From positions 1 to 38,030 of the forward strand of contig CAZVLE010000027.1 in the NCBI GenBank assembly GCA_964627855.1: DNA of 38,030 bases, given 5' to 3'. Of this stretch, positions 16,795 through 23,805 are shown piece by piece. The position numbers and the translations under genes are program-made. The stretch is from CAZVLE01 sp964627855 (GTDB lineage Bacteria > Bacillota > Dethiobacteria > DTU022). Below the pieces are notes generated by a model. It did no database searches, was not told the DNA's origin, and worked only from the letters and a program-made list of their open reading frames with translations. Each line of letters opens with the position of its first letter. Within the stretch, counting starts at the first letter, position 1.

Positions 16795-17700
16795 ATGGAG
16801 TTCAAACAGGTGGAGTGCTTTGTCGCGGTTGCCCGGAAAAAGAGTTTTTCCAAGGCTGCAGACGTTTTATTCATGACGCAACCTGCCGTTACTATAAGCG
16901 TCCAAAAGTTAGAGAGAGAACTCGGCATAACATTATTTGATCGAAAAACAAGAAAGATCACTTTGACAGAGGGAGGGGAAATCTTTTACCGCTATGCAGT
17001 GGAAATGATCAATCTATTTGCCAAGGCTGAGTATTCTCTTAATGAATTTAAAAATAATATTGAAGGGATGCTGGAAATATGCGCCAGCACAATCCCGGAG
17101 CAGTATCTTCTTCCCTATATTGCTAAGGCCTTTAAAGAAATTTATCCGTTGGTTCGTTTTTCCATTAGCCATAAAGACTCCAGGGAAGTGGTGGAGGAAA
17201 TAATTTCAGGCAGGATAAATTTTGGTTTTGTTGGAGCAAAGCATGCCTATGAAACTCTCGAATACATCGATTTTTATGCTGACAGGCTGGTCATGATCAC
17301 CTCTCCTGAAAAAAGTTTTGCTGCAGAGGCTGTTAGTATTACGAGTTTGGTGGGTGAAGATGTTGTGCTCAGAGAAGAAGGTTCAGGCACAAGATTGCTT
17401 CTTGAAAAAGCTTTAAAAGAAAAGAAACTGGCTATAAGCATGTTTCGTTCCCAGGCAATCAATGATAGCCTGGAAGCAATCAAAAAAATGGTGTCACTGG
17501 GTGTTGGCATCAGCTTTGTATCCGCTATCGCTGTAAAACTTGAAGTCGCTTCAGGACAGTTGAAAAAATACGAAATCGAAGACTTAGATCTTAACAGGCA
17601 TTTCAGCCTGGTTTACTGTAACAACAGATGCCTTTCTCCTATTGAAGAAAAATTCAAGGATTTTGTTGCTACCTGGAAATGGGACTCCATAGATATTTAA
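16795..17700 (+). CDS. LysR-family regulator, selenium/sulfur-metabolism type
   Basis: This 301-residue LysR regulator has an N-terminal winged helix at residues 1-60 (MEFKQVECFVAVARKKSFSKAADVLFMTQPAVTISVQKLERELG) and a C-terminal periplasmic-binding-protein-like effector domain (about 90-295). The frame opens at 16774, but AAGGGTGAT (16782-16790) and the family N-terminus favour ATG 16795. The MEFKQ(V)E..V.VA..KSFSKAA..LF.TQP opening is the form common in LysR genes placed beside selenium or cysteine metabolism genes in Clostridia. It is divergent from yedE-tusA and is their probable regulator. The effector is not known. Confidence 0.85.
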   Translation: MEFKQVECFVAVARKKSFSKAADVLFMTQPAVTISVQKLERELGITLFDRKTRKITLTEGGEIFYRYAVEMINLFAKAEYSLNEFKNNIEGMLEICASTIPEQYLLPYIAKAFKEIYPLVRFSISHKDSREVVEEIISGRINFGFVGAKHAYETLEYIDFYADRLVMITSPEKSFAAEAVSITSLVGEDVVLREEGSGTRLLLEKALKEKKLAISMFRSQAINDSLEAIKKMVSLGVGISFVSAIAVKLEVASGQLKKYEIEDLDLNRHFSLVYCNNRCLSPIEEKFKDFVATWKWDSIDI

Positions 17701-17762
17701 GCAGGCCTTCCTGTACACCAGAAAAAGCCATCAAAAAATTGCTACCGCCCCGGCTTAAAATG

Positions 17763-17780
17763 ATACCTTCTTCAAGGTAT
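17763..17780. terminator. Small hairpin between convergent genes
   Basis: ATACCTT and AAGGTAT form a perfect 7-bp stem with a CTTC loop, between the LysR stop and the HD-domain remnant. There is no strong T-run on either side, so the terminator role is weakly supported. Confidence 0.35.
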
Positions 17781-17791
17781 GAAGATAAGAT

Positions 17792-18282
17792 CTACCCTTC
17801 CTTTTCCAGGGTCTTTAGAAATATCTCCACCAGCTCCGGGTCAAAGTGGGTAGCGGAACAGTTTTTCAGTTCAGCCACGATTTCACTTCGACTCATTGCC
17901 TTTTTATAGGGTCTGCCGTTGCTCATCACTTCATAAGCGTCGGCAATAGCGGTAATCCGGGCCAGCAGCGGGATAGCCCTGCCCTTTAAGCCTCTTGGAT
18001 ATCCGGTTCCGTCAAATTTTTCATGGTGGGCAAGGATGTCTTCAGCCACGTGGGCAAATTCCTCGGTCGCCATGGCAATCCTGTGGCCGGTTTCCGGATG
18101 TTTCTTTATAATCTGCCACTCATCTTCTGTCAGGCCAGCTCTTTTGAGCAATATTTCTTCCGGAATATTAATTTTACATCCATTAAAATAATGTCCATGG
18201 CCGGACCGGAAGCAAAATCAGGCTTTAAACACTGGACCAGGTCAAAGAACCTGAGGTTAGTATCGAAGAAGGAAAAGCTAGA
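17792..18282 (-). pseudogene. Remnant of a response-regulator/HD-GYP gene
   Basis: An intact 119-codon frame (17792-18151) encodes only the C-terminal half of an HD-GYP domain: LTEDEWQIIKKHPETGHRIAM, then HHEKFDGTGYPRG, then DAYEVMSNGRPYKKAM. The catalytic HD pair and everything before it are missing. Just upstream the same frame still reads KINIPEEILLKRAG, the segment that follows the HD motif. A different frame over about 18160-18282 reads LVQCLKPDFASGPAMDIILMDVK, which looks like the phospho-acceptor strand of a receiver domain. A deletion with frame change between receiver and HD-GYP explains this best. It cannot have phosphodiesterase activity as it stands. The C-terminal half resembles that of the large protein at 23806-26622. 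Confidence 0.75.
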
Positions 18283-18292
18283 TTAGAAATGA

Positions 18293-19177
18293 TTACAAGC
18301 CCCGCAGGTATTCGCTTTTCAGTGAACGGGGTGATTTTTCGGTAATGATCTTGTCCAACGCTGCTAAAAGAGTTTCTTTATCGCGTGAGAGTGTAGCTTT
18401 TAAGGGCAGGTAGTTCGAGGCATGATTGGCCCGGAAAATGCAATTGCTCAAGGCAAGCTCTTCTGCGATCAGGCGGATCTCTTCCAGTAGTTGCCAGGGC
18501 GTCAGGGGGGTTAGCAGACCGCCCTGAAACTGACGATAGATAGTTGTACCGGGCACGGCCATCAGGCTTAGTAAACCTAAATATTCGGGATCTATCATAT
18601 TAAGCAAGCGGGCAGTTTCGAGGGCATGCTCGCGCGAGCCCTCGCTGCCGGCCAATCCGTTAACAACTGTAATGGAGAGGGGAATACCGGCTTCTTTTGC
18701 TTTAAGGGCTCCTGAGGCGAGTTGCCGGGGGGTAACGCCTTTTTTCACCGCTTCAAGAACCGCTGCGCTGCCACTTTCCATGCCGAGATAGATCATACCC
18801 AGTTTATTGTTACCAAGCTCACCCAGTTCCGCCACGCTTTTTACCAGCAAATCCTGGGGATTCCCGTACACTGAAACCCGCTCCAGATAGGGAAAGGCCT
18901 TCTTGAGTCGCTCTAAAATCTCGAGCAACTGGGGAGTAGGGATGGCCAGGGCATTGCCGTCGGCAAGAAAAATGCGTTTCGTCCGGGGCAGCGATGAGGC
19001 CGCCAGGGTGATATCCCTGTCGATTTCATCCAAAGAACGCAGGCGAAATTTTTTTCTTTTATACATGGCACAAAAGGTGCAGCGATTGTGCGAGCATCCG
19101 ATCGTAGCCTGTAAAATCAGGCTTCGGGCTTCACTGGGTGGTCTAAAAACATCACCTTCATATTGCAGGGGGAGCAT
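18293..19177 (-). CDS. Radical SAM protein (COG1032/Elp3-like)
   Basis: This 294-residue radical SAM enzyme has a cluster motif Cys28-x4-Cys33-x2-Cys36 (IGCSHNRCTFCAMYKRKKF) close to the N-terminus. It then has the barrel motifs GNA/GNPQDL and YLGMESGSAAVLEAVKKG, typical of the B12-independent Elp3/MiaB-like group, and lacks any obvious second domain. AGAGGATGA precedes the start. It is divergent from a YgiQ-type radical SAM gene across a 172-bp gap. The family is commonly annotated without a known substrate, and I do not assign one. Confidence 0.85.
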   Translation of the reverse strand: MLPLQYEGDVFRPPSEARSLILQATIGCSHNRCTFCAMYKRKKFRLRSLDEIDRDITLAASSLPRTKRIFLADGNALAIPTPQLLEILERLKKAFPYLERVSVYGNPQDLLVKSVAELGELGNNKLGMIYLGMESGSAAVLEAVKKGVTPRQLASGALKAKEAGIPLSITVVNGLAGSEGSREHALETARLLNMIDPEYLGLLSLMAVPGTTIYRQFQGGLLTPLTPWQLLEEIRLIAEELALSNCIFRANHASNYLPLKATLSRDKETLLAALDKIITEKSPRSLKSEYLRGL

Positions 19178-19229
19178 TATATCATCCTCTTTTCAATTTG
19201 CATGATGCATATATGTTTATTTCTCTTTA

Positions 19230-19333
19230 AAAGCCCTGCTTTCCTGCCAAGGTCTGCAGAGCAGGCTTTATGTACTTGGGCTATAATAGAAAGAAACATT
19301 TAGTTTTATGGCAGTTTAATCTGAAGAAACTGC
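19230..19333 (+). promoter_or_regulatory. Leader region between the two radical SAM genes
   Basis: This contains a hairpin AAAGCC(C)TGCT/AGCAGGCTTT (19230-19240, 19260-19269), a good -10 box TATAAT (19282-19287) without a clear -35, and a second hairpin GCAGTTT/AAACTGC (19311-19317, 19327-19333) just upstream of the ribosome binding site of the YgiQ-type gene. The second hairpin would lie in its 5' leader. Whether either regulates is unknown. Confidence 0.3.
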
Positions 19334-19349
19334 TGTCTAGGAGCGATAA

Positions 19350-21200
19350 ATGAGGGAACCTGTCTTTTTACCACTAAGTAGAGGCGATATGAAAGAACGC
19401 AGTTGGAACCGGCCTGATTTTATTGTAGTTAGCGGCGATGCCTACGTTGATCACCCTTCTTTCGGGGTAGCCATCATCAGCCGACTGCTTGAAGCTTATG
19501 GTTTCAGGGTGGCCATTATTGCCCAGCCTGACTGGAAAAACGTTGAACAGTTCACAACCTTCGGTCGCCCTGCCCTTGCATTTTTAGTCAGTGCCGGCAA
19601 CATCGACTCGATGGTCAGCCACTACACGGTGGCAAAAAAGCGGCGGAAGGTTGATGCTTACAGCCCCGGCGGGAAAACCGGTTTGCGCCCGGACCGGGCT
19701 ACTATTGTTTACAGTCAAAAGATCAGGGAAGCCTTTCCCGATACACCGCTTATCCTCGGTGGCATCGAGGCCAGCCTCAGGCGAATGGCGCACTATGATT
19801 ACTGGAAAGATAGCCTCTGCCGCTCCATCCTTCTCGATGCCGGGGCCGATCTGCTGATCTATGGAATGGCCGAAAAAACGATCATTGAGGTCGCAGAAGC
19901 TTTGCAAAGCGGGCTTGAAATCAAGGACCTCTCCTATATCAGGGGCAGCGTTTATTTCTCCCAAGAAATCAACCACCCCGCTGATACCATAATGCTGCCT
20001 TCTTTCGACAAGGTAAGTAAAAGTAAAAAGAGCTTTGCGGAAAGTTTCATGATCCAGTACCAAAACAGCGATCCGGTTAATGGCAAAACATTGGCCGAAC
20101 CCTATCCGGAAGGCTATATCTTACAAAATCCCCCGGCAGAGCCGCTGACGACAGAAGAGCTGGATATGATCTATCGCCTGCCCTTTACCCGAACTTATCA
20201 CCCTCTTTACGAAAAAGCAGGTGGTGTACCCGCCATTAAAGAAGTAAAATTTAGCCTCGTCAGCAGCCGGGGTTGTTTCGGAGGCTGCAGTTTCTGTTCA
20301 CTGCATTTTCACCAGGGTAAAGCTATCCAGCAGAGAAGCATTTCAGCCATTGTGGAAGAAGCTGAAGAACTGCTTAGAGACCCCGATTTTAAGGGTTATA
20401 TTCACGATGTCGGTGGTCCGACAGCAAATTTTCGCCAGCAACCCTGCCTGAAGCAGAGCAGGCAGGGGACTTGCCATGATAAACAGTGCCTCTTCCCCGA
20501 ACCCTGTGCCAACCTGCGTATCAGCCACAATGACTACCTTGAACTGCTGCGCCGCCTGCGCAGCCTTGAAGGGGTAAAGAAAGTATTTATTCGCTCCGGA
20601 ATCCGCCATGATTATTTATTATATGATCGGGATGAAGACTTTTTTAAAGAACTCTGCGCGCACCATATAAGTGGCCAGTTGAAGGTAGCCCCTGAACATG
20701 TCTCACCGGCAGTACTCGACAAGATGGGCAAACCGGGCAAAGAGGTTTACCTGGCCTTCAAAAAGAAATATAAGGCTTATAACGAAAAACTGGTTAAAGA
20801 ACAATACCTGGTTCCCTATTTCATGTCAAGCCATCCCGGCTCGGATCTGGATGCAGCCATAGAGCTGGCCCAGTTCATCAAAAAACATGAACACAGGCCC
20901 GAACAGGTCCAGGATTTTTATCCCACACCAGGTACCCTTTCGACCTGCATGTTTTACTGTGGTCTCGATCCGCGCAATATGAAACAGGTATATGTGCCGA
21001 AATCGCCGCATGAAAAAGCGATGCAGAGGTCTCTCATTCAATTTAGAAACCCAAAGAACTACCGCCTGGTCTATGAGGCTCTAAAAAAAGCCGGTCGCGA
21101 TGACTTAATTGGCTACGGTCGCAAGTGCCTGCTTAAACCTCGCCGATTGGCAAAGCCTGAACAGCAAAAAAGGGCAAAAGCAGGCAAAAGGAGGAAGTAA
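19350..21200 (+). CDS. ygiQ: YgiQ-family radical SAM protein (UPF0313)
   Basis: This 616-residue protein has an N-terminal B12-binding-like region (FIVVSGDAYVDHPSFGVAIISRLLE, then LGGIEASLRRMAHYDYW) and a radical SAM domain with Cys309-x3-Cys313-x2-Cys316 (SRGCFGGCSFCSLHFHQG). It also has the family-typical HDVGGPTANFRQ and QDFYPTPGTLSTCMFY stretches and a basic C-terminal tail. The length matches bacterial YgiQ. TAGGAGCG precedes the ATG. The product is strongly conserved across anaerobes but its reaction is not established. Confidence 0.92.
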   Translation: MREPVFLPLSRGDMKERSWNRPDFIVVSGDAYVDHPSFGVAIISRLLEAYGFRVAIIAQPDWKNVEQFTTFGRPALAFLVSAGNIDSMVSHYTVAKKRRKVDAYSPGGKTGLRPDRATIVYSQKIREAFPDTPLILGGIEASLRRMAHYDYWKDSLCRSILLDAGADLLIYGMAEKTIIEVAEALQSGLEIKDLSYIRGSVYFSQEINHPADTIMLPSFDKVSKSKKSFAESFMIQYQNSDPVNGKTLAEPYPEGYILQNPPAEPLTTEELDMIYRLPFTRTYHPLYEKAGGVPAIKEVKFSLVSSRGCFGGCSFCSLHFHQGKAIQQRSISAIVEEAEELLRDPDFKGYIHDVGGPTANFRQQPCLKQSRQGTCHDKQCLFPEPCANLRISHNDYLELLRRLRSLEGVKKVFIRSGIRHDYLLYDRDEDFFKELCAHHISGQLKVAPEHVSPAVLDKMGKPGKEVYLAFKKKYKAYNEKLVKEQYLVPYFMSSHPGSDLDAAIELAQFIKKHEHRPEQVQDFYPTPGTLSTCMFYCGLDPRNMKQVYVPKSPHEKAMQRSLIQFRNPKNYRLVYEALKKAGRDDLIGYGRKCLLKPRRLAKPEQQKRAKAGKRRK

Positions 21201-21280
21201 TTATTAATCTAGGGAACCTGGCAAGAAACTTTTTTTACAGCAGCAGCGACGCATCAGTAATCACGGCCATACCAGGCCCT

Positions 21281-21913
21281 TTGAAGGCGCGTAGACTTTT
21301 CATGCGTTACCTGGTTCTGATGGGCGGCCTCTTTGTCGTCGCCAACGGTATAGTTTTTACGATCAGGGCCGACCTGGGCGTAAATCCATGGGATGTTTTT
21401 CATATTGGCGTAGCCAACCAAACAGGTCTATCGATCGGGCGGGTCATTCAGGCTACCGGCTTGCTCTTAATAGCAATCAGCTACCTCTTTAAAGTAAAAA
21501 TCTTTATCGGCACCTTGCTCAACATGATTTTTTTGGGCCTTTTTGTCGATCTGATTATCGGCTGGGGTTATGTTCCCAGCCCCGAGCTGCTCTGGCTGAA
21601 GATCCTTATATTCATGGCAGGTGTAGTATTATTTGGTTTCGGTGTGGCCTTCTATCTGAGCCCTAATCTCGGCGCAGGACCCCGCGACGGTTTAATGCTT
21701 GCCCTGACGAAGGCAACACGCTTCAGGGCAGGGGTGATCAGAACATTGTTGGAAGTTACCGCTGCTACTGTTGGATTTATTCTTGGCGGCCCCCTTGGTA
21801 TCGGTACAGTGATCTTTGCCCTCACAGTCGGCTTTTTTATGGAGATGGGCTTCTCTTTCGTCCAATTTCTTCAGAAAACAGCACTATTCAAGCTTTTATG
21901 GGCGAAACAATAA
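21281..21913 (+). CDS. YczE-type membrane protein (COG2364)
   Basis: This ~210-residue protein has five to six membrane helices. Two similar halves each begin with an ADLGVNPWDVF or NLGAGPRDGL motif, which is the mark of the YczE/YyaS group of integral membrane proteins. The start is uncertain. TTG 21281 and ATG 21302 lack a good ribosome binding site. The only strong site (AAAGGAGG, 21188-21195, in the end of the YgiQ gene) would serve an ATT codon at 21203 in the same frame, adding 26 residues. Function is unknown; some relatives are suspected transporters. Confidence 0.8.
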   Translation: MKARRLFMRYLVLMGGLFVVANGIVFTIRADLGVNPWDVFHIGVANQTGLSIGRVIQATGLLLIAISYLFKVKIFIGTLLNMIFLGLFVDLIIGWGYVPSPELLWLKILIFMAGVVLFGFGVAFYLSPNLGAGPRDGLMLALTKATRFRAGVIRTLLEVTAATVGFILGGPLGIGTVIFALTVGFFMEMGFSFVQFLQKTALFKLLWAKQ

Positions 21914-21984
21914 AGAGGAAATTACAGTACTATGTATAATTAATAACAAGACCTTTGCTCAGATGCTTACGAGAGGTGATATTA

Positions 21985-22749
21985 ATGGATAGCTTGCACT
22001 ACGGTCTGGCCGGTAAAGTCTGTCTGATTACCGGGGGCAGCAGGGGTATCGGTCTGGAACTGGCCCGCCAACTGCTCCATGAAGAAGCGAAGGTAGCTAT
22101 CTGCGCACGCAAGCAGGAAGGCCTCGACGCTGCCGCAGAGGAGCTGGCCGGTGGAACTAACCTCTTAACTGTTGCAGCCCATATTGCCCGGGAAGAAGAG
22201 GTCGAATCACTTTTCGAAAAGGTTAAAACCCATTTCGGAAAACTTGACATACTGGTTAACAATGTCGGTATGAATTTAATGACTCCGGCCGTAGCGGAAA
22301 CCGATACAGCTGCCTGGCAGAAAATAATCGATTCAAACCTGACCGGCACTTATTTCTGCTCCAGGGCGGCTGCCAGGCTGATGAAAGAACAGGGTGGAGG
22401 TAAAATTGTCAGTATATCATCACTGGCGGCCTGTCGAGCCGCTCCCGGTATGGGTGTCTATGGTATAGCCAAAGCCGGTATAGAAATGCTGACCCGGGTT
22501 CTCGCTGCCGAGCTGGCCTCCTACAACATTCAGGTTAATGCTGTATCACCCTGCATGGTTAAAACCGGTTTTAGCGCTCCCTTCTGGTCCAATGAAGATG
22601 TGCATGATGAAATAGTAAAAAGCATTCCCCTGGGCCGGCTGGCCGAAATTATAGATATTGTGCACCCCGTGCTGTTTCTCTGTTCCAGCGGGGCTGACTT
22701 CATCACCGGCCAGGTAATCGCCGTCGACGGCGGTGCCACAGCAGTATAA
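21985..22749 (+). CDS. FabG-like short-chain dehydrogenase/reductase
   Basis: This 254-residue classical SDR has the nucleotide-binding GGSRGIG at about 17-23, NNVG at about 92-95, a catalytic Ser in the SISSLAA stretch, YGIAK with Tyr and Lys, and the FITGQVIAVDGG end that marks FabG-like reductases. AGAGGTGAT (21972-21980) supports ATG 21985 rather than the upstream TTG. It is not adjacent to fatty-acid genes; a lipase-like hydrolase follows after the 126-bp repeat element. The substrate is open. It lacks the MFE-2 features of the SDR at 6604. Confidence 0.85.
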   Translation: MDSLHYGLAGKVCLITGGSRGIGLELARQLLHEEAKVAICARKQEGLDAAAEELAGGTNLLTVAAHIAREEEVESLFEKVKTHFGKLDILVNNVGMNLMTPAVAETDTAAWQKIIDSNLTGTYFCSRAAARLMKEQGGGKIVSISSLAACRAAPGMGVYGIAKAGIEMLTRVLAAELASYNIQVNAVSPCMVKTGFSAPFWSNEDVHDEIVKSIPLGRLAEIIDIVHPVLFLCSSGADFITGQVIAVDGGATAV

Positions 22750-22750
22750 T

Positions 22751-22772
22751 AACACAAGGGTAACACAAGGGT
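22751..22772. repeat. Two tandem 11-bp units next to the inverted-repeat element
   Basis: The 11-base unit AACACAAGGGT occurs twice (22751-22761, 22762-22772), directly followed by the element arm, which starts with the same AACACAAGGG. It looks like slippage or repeated partial copying of the arm tip. The element at 26639 has a similar imperfect run (CCACAAGGGA, 26626-26635) on the same side. Confidence 0.7.
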
Positions 22773-22898
22773 AACACAAGGGGACGGTTCTTTTGTGTTG
22801 TCAATTTCTTAAAATAACAAAGTTTAGCCGTACTTGGCGCCGCCAAAACTGCAACTACAGCAATTTATAAAAACACAAAAGAACCGTCCCCTTGTGTT
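22773..22898. repeat. 126-bp element with perfect 27-bp terminal inverted repeats, copy A
   Basis: The arms at 22773-22799 and 22872-22898 are exact reverse complements of each other (27/27). Each arm starts AACACAAGGGGACGG or its complement, and is itself a partial palindrome (AACACAA...TTGTGTT). The 72-bp interior contains GGCGCC. It lies between the SDR stop and the start region of the hydrolase. It has no coding capacity. The closest known type is the REP/BIME or MITE class of Clostridia; that assignment is inference. Confidence 0.85.
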
Positions 22899-22924
22899 AT
22901 TAAAAACCTGTGGAGGTTGATATT

Positions 22925-23761
22925 TTGAAACATGAAGAGATGAATTGGCTGTCAAATGATGCCCTTAATCTTTTTGCCCAGAGCTGGGAGCCTGAAGGAG
23001 AAGCAAAAGGGGCCATTGCCCTGATACATGGTCTGGGCGAACACAGTGGACGTTACCGGCACTGGGTGGAAAAGCTTTGCGAAGCCGGTTACGCTGTTGA
23101 AAGTTTCGACCTGCGCGGCCATGGCCGCTCGGAAGGGCAGCGCGGGCATACCCCCTCTTTTGATCACTATGCCGATGATGTAGATATACTGATTAATCAT
23201 ACCAGGAACCGCTTTGTCGACAAACCCCTATTCATCTACGGCCACAGTCTCGGCGGCTTGATTGTCTTATTTTACCTGATCCAGCGCCAGCCTGACCTTA
23301 GCGGCGCCGTGGTAACCAACCCCGGCCTGCGAACTGCATTAGGAGAACAAAAGATGAAGGTAATACTAGCCCGCCTGCTCGGCTCCTTAATGCCTGCGGG
23401 CAGTATGGCGAGCGGGCTTGAACAGGAAGCGCTCGCCAGGGACCATGCCGTCATCGAAGCCTACCGCAATGATCCTCTGGTGCACGACAAGGTTTCATTT
23501 GGTTTTGGCAAACAATCGCTGGCAGCAATTGATTATATCTTTAACAATGCCGATCGAATCAACCTGCCTTTGCTGCTCATGCACGGCACCGCTGACCGTA
23601 TTGCTTTTGTTTCCGGCCCGGAAGAGCTGGCCTCCCGGGTCCCTGATAACTGTACCCTGAAAATTTGGGAAGGTTTTTTTCATGAGCTGCATAACGAACC
23701 GGAAAAAGATGCAGTCTTTGCCTTTTTAAAAGAATGGCTTGACGGTATAGTTCAGCAATAA
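22925..23761 (+). CDS. Alpha/beta hydrolase, monoglyceride-lipase-like
   Basis: This 278-residue serine hydrolase has the oxyanion/HG segment LIHGLGEHSGRY, the nucleophile elbow GHSLGG, the acid in HGTADRI and the histidine in FFHELHNE, with FDLRGHGRSEG between them. These are the features of the monoacylglycerol lipase/lysophospholipase (COG2267) group. No signal peptide is seen, so it is cytoplasmic. GGAGGT (22912-22917) favours a TTG start at 22925; the GTG at 22910 overlaps that site. The gene begins right after copy A of the repeat, so its promoter may lie in or before the element. Confidence 0.87.
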   Translation: MKHEEMNWLSNDALNLFAQSWEPEGEAKGAIALIHGLGEHSGRYRHWVEKLCEAGYAVESFDLRGHGRSEGQRGHTPSFDHYADDVDILINHTRNRFVDKPLFIYGHSLGGLIVLFYLIQRQPDLSGAVVTNPGLRTALGEQKMKVILARLLGSLMPAGSMASGLEQEALARDHAVIEAYRNDPLVHDKVSFGFGKQSLAAIDYIFNNADRINLPLLLMHGTADRIAFVSGPEELASRVPDNCTLKIWEGFFHELHNEPEKDAVFAFLKEWLDGIVQQ

Positions 23762-23805
23762 TAGCCCTACCGACTTACTTTTAGTAACGGGAGGAGATGA
23801 TTCCA

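Noticed and set aside
19230..19269. Intrinsic terminator
   Set aside because: The hairpin lies between divergent genes, has a bulge and no T-run, so termination makes little sense there; it is listed only as part of a leader region.
22751..22898. Possible CRISPR-like repeats
   Set aside because: The units are 11-bp direct repeats without spacers, and the larger element is an inverted, not a direct, repeat.
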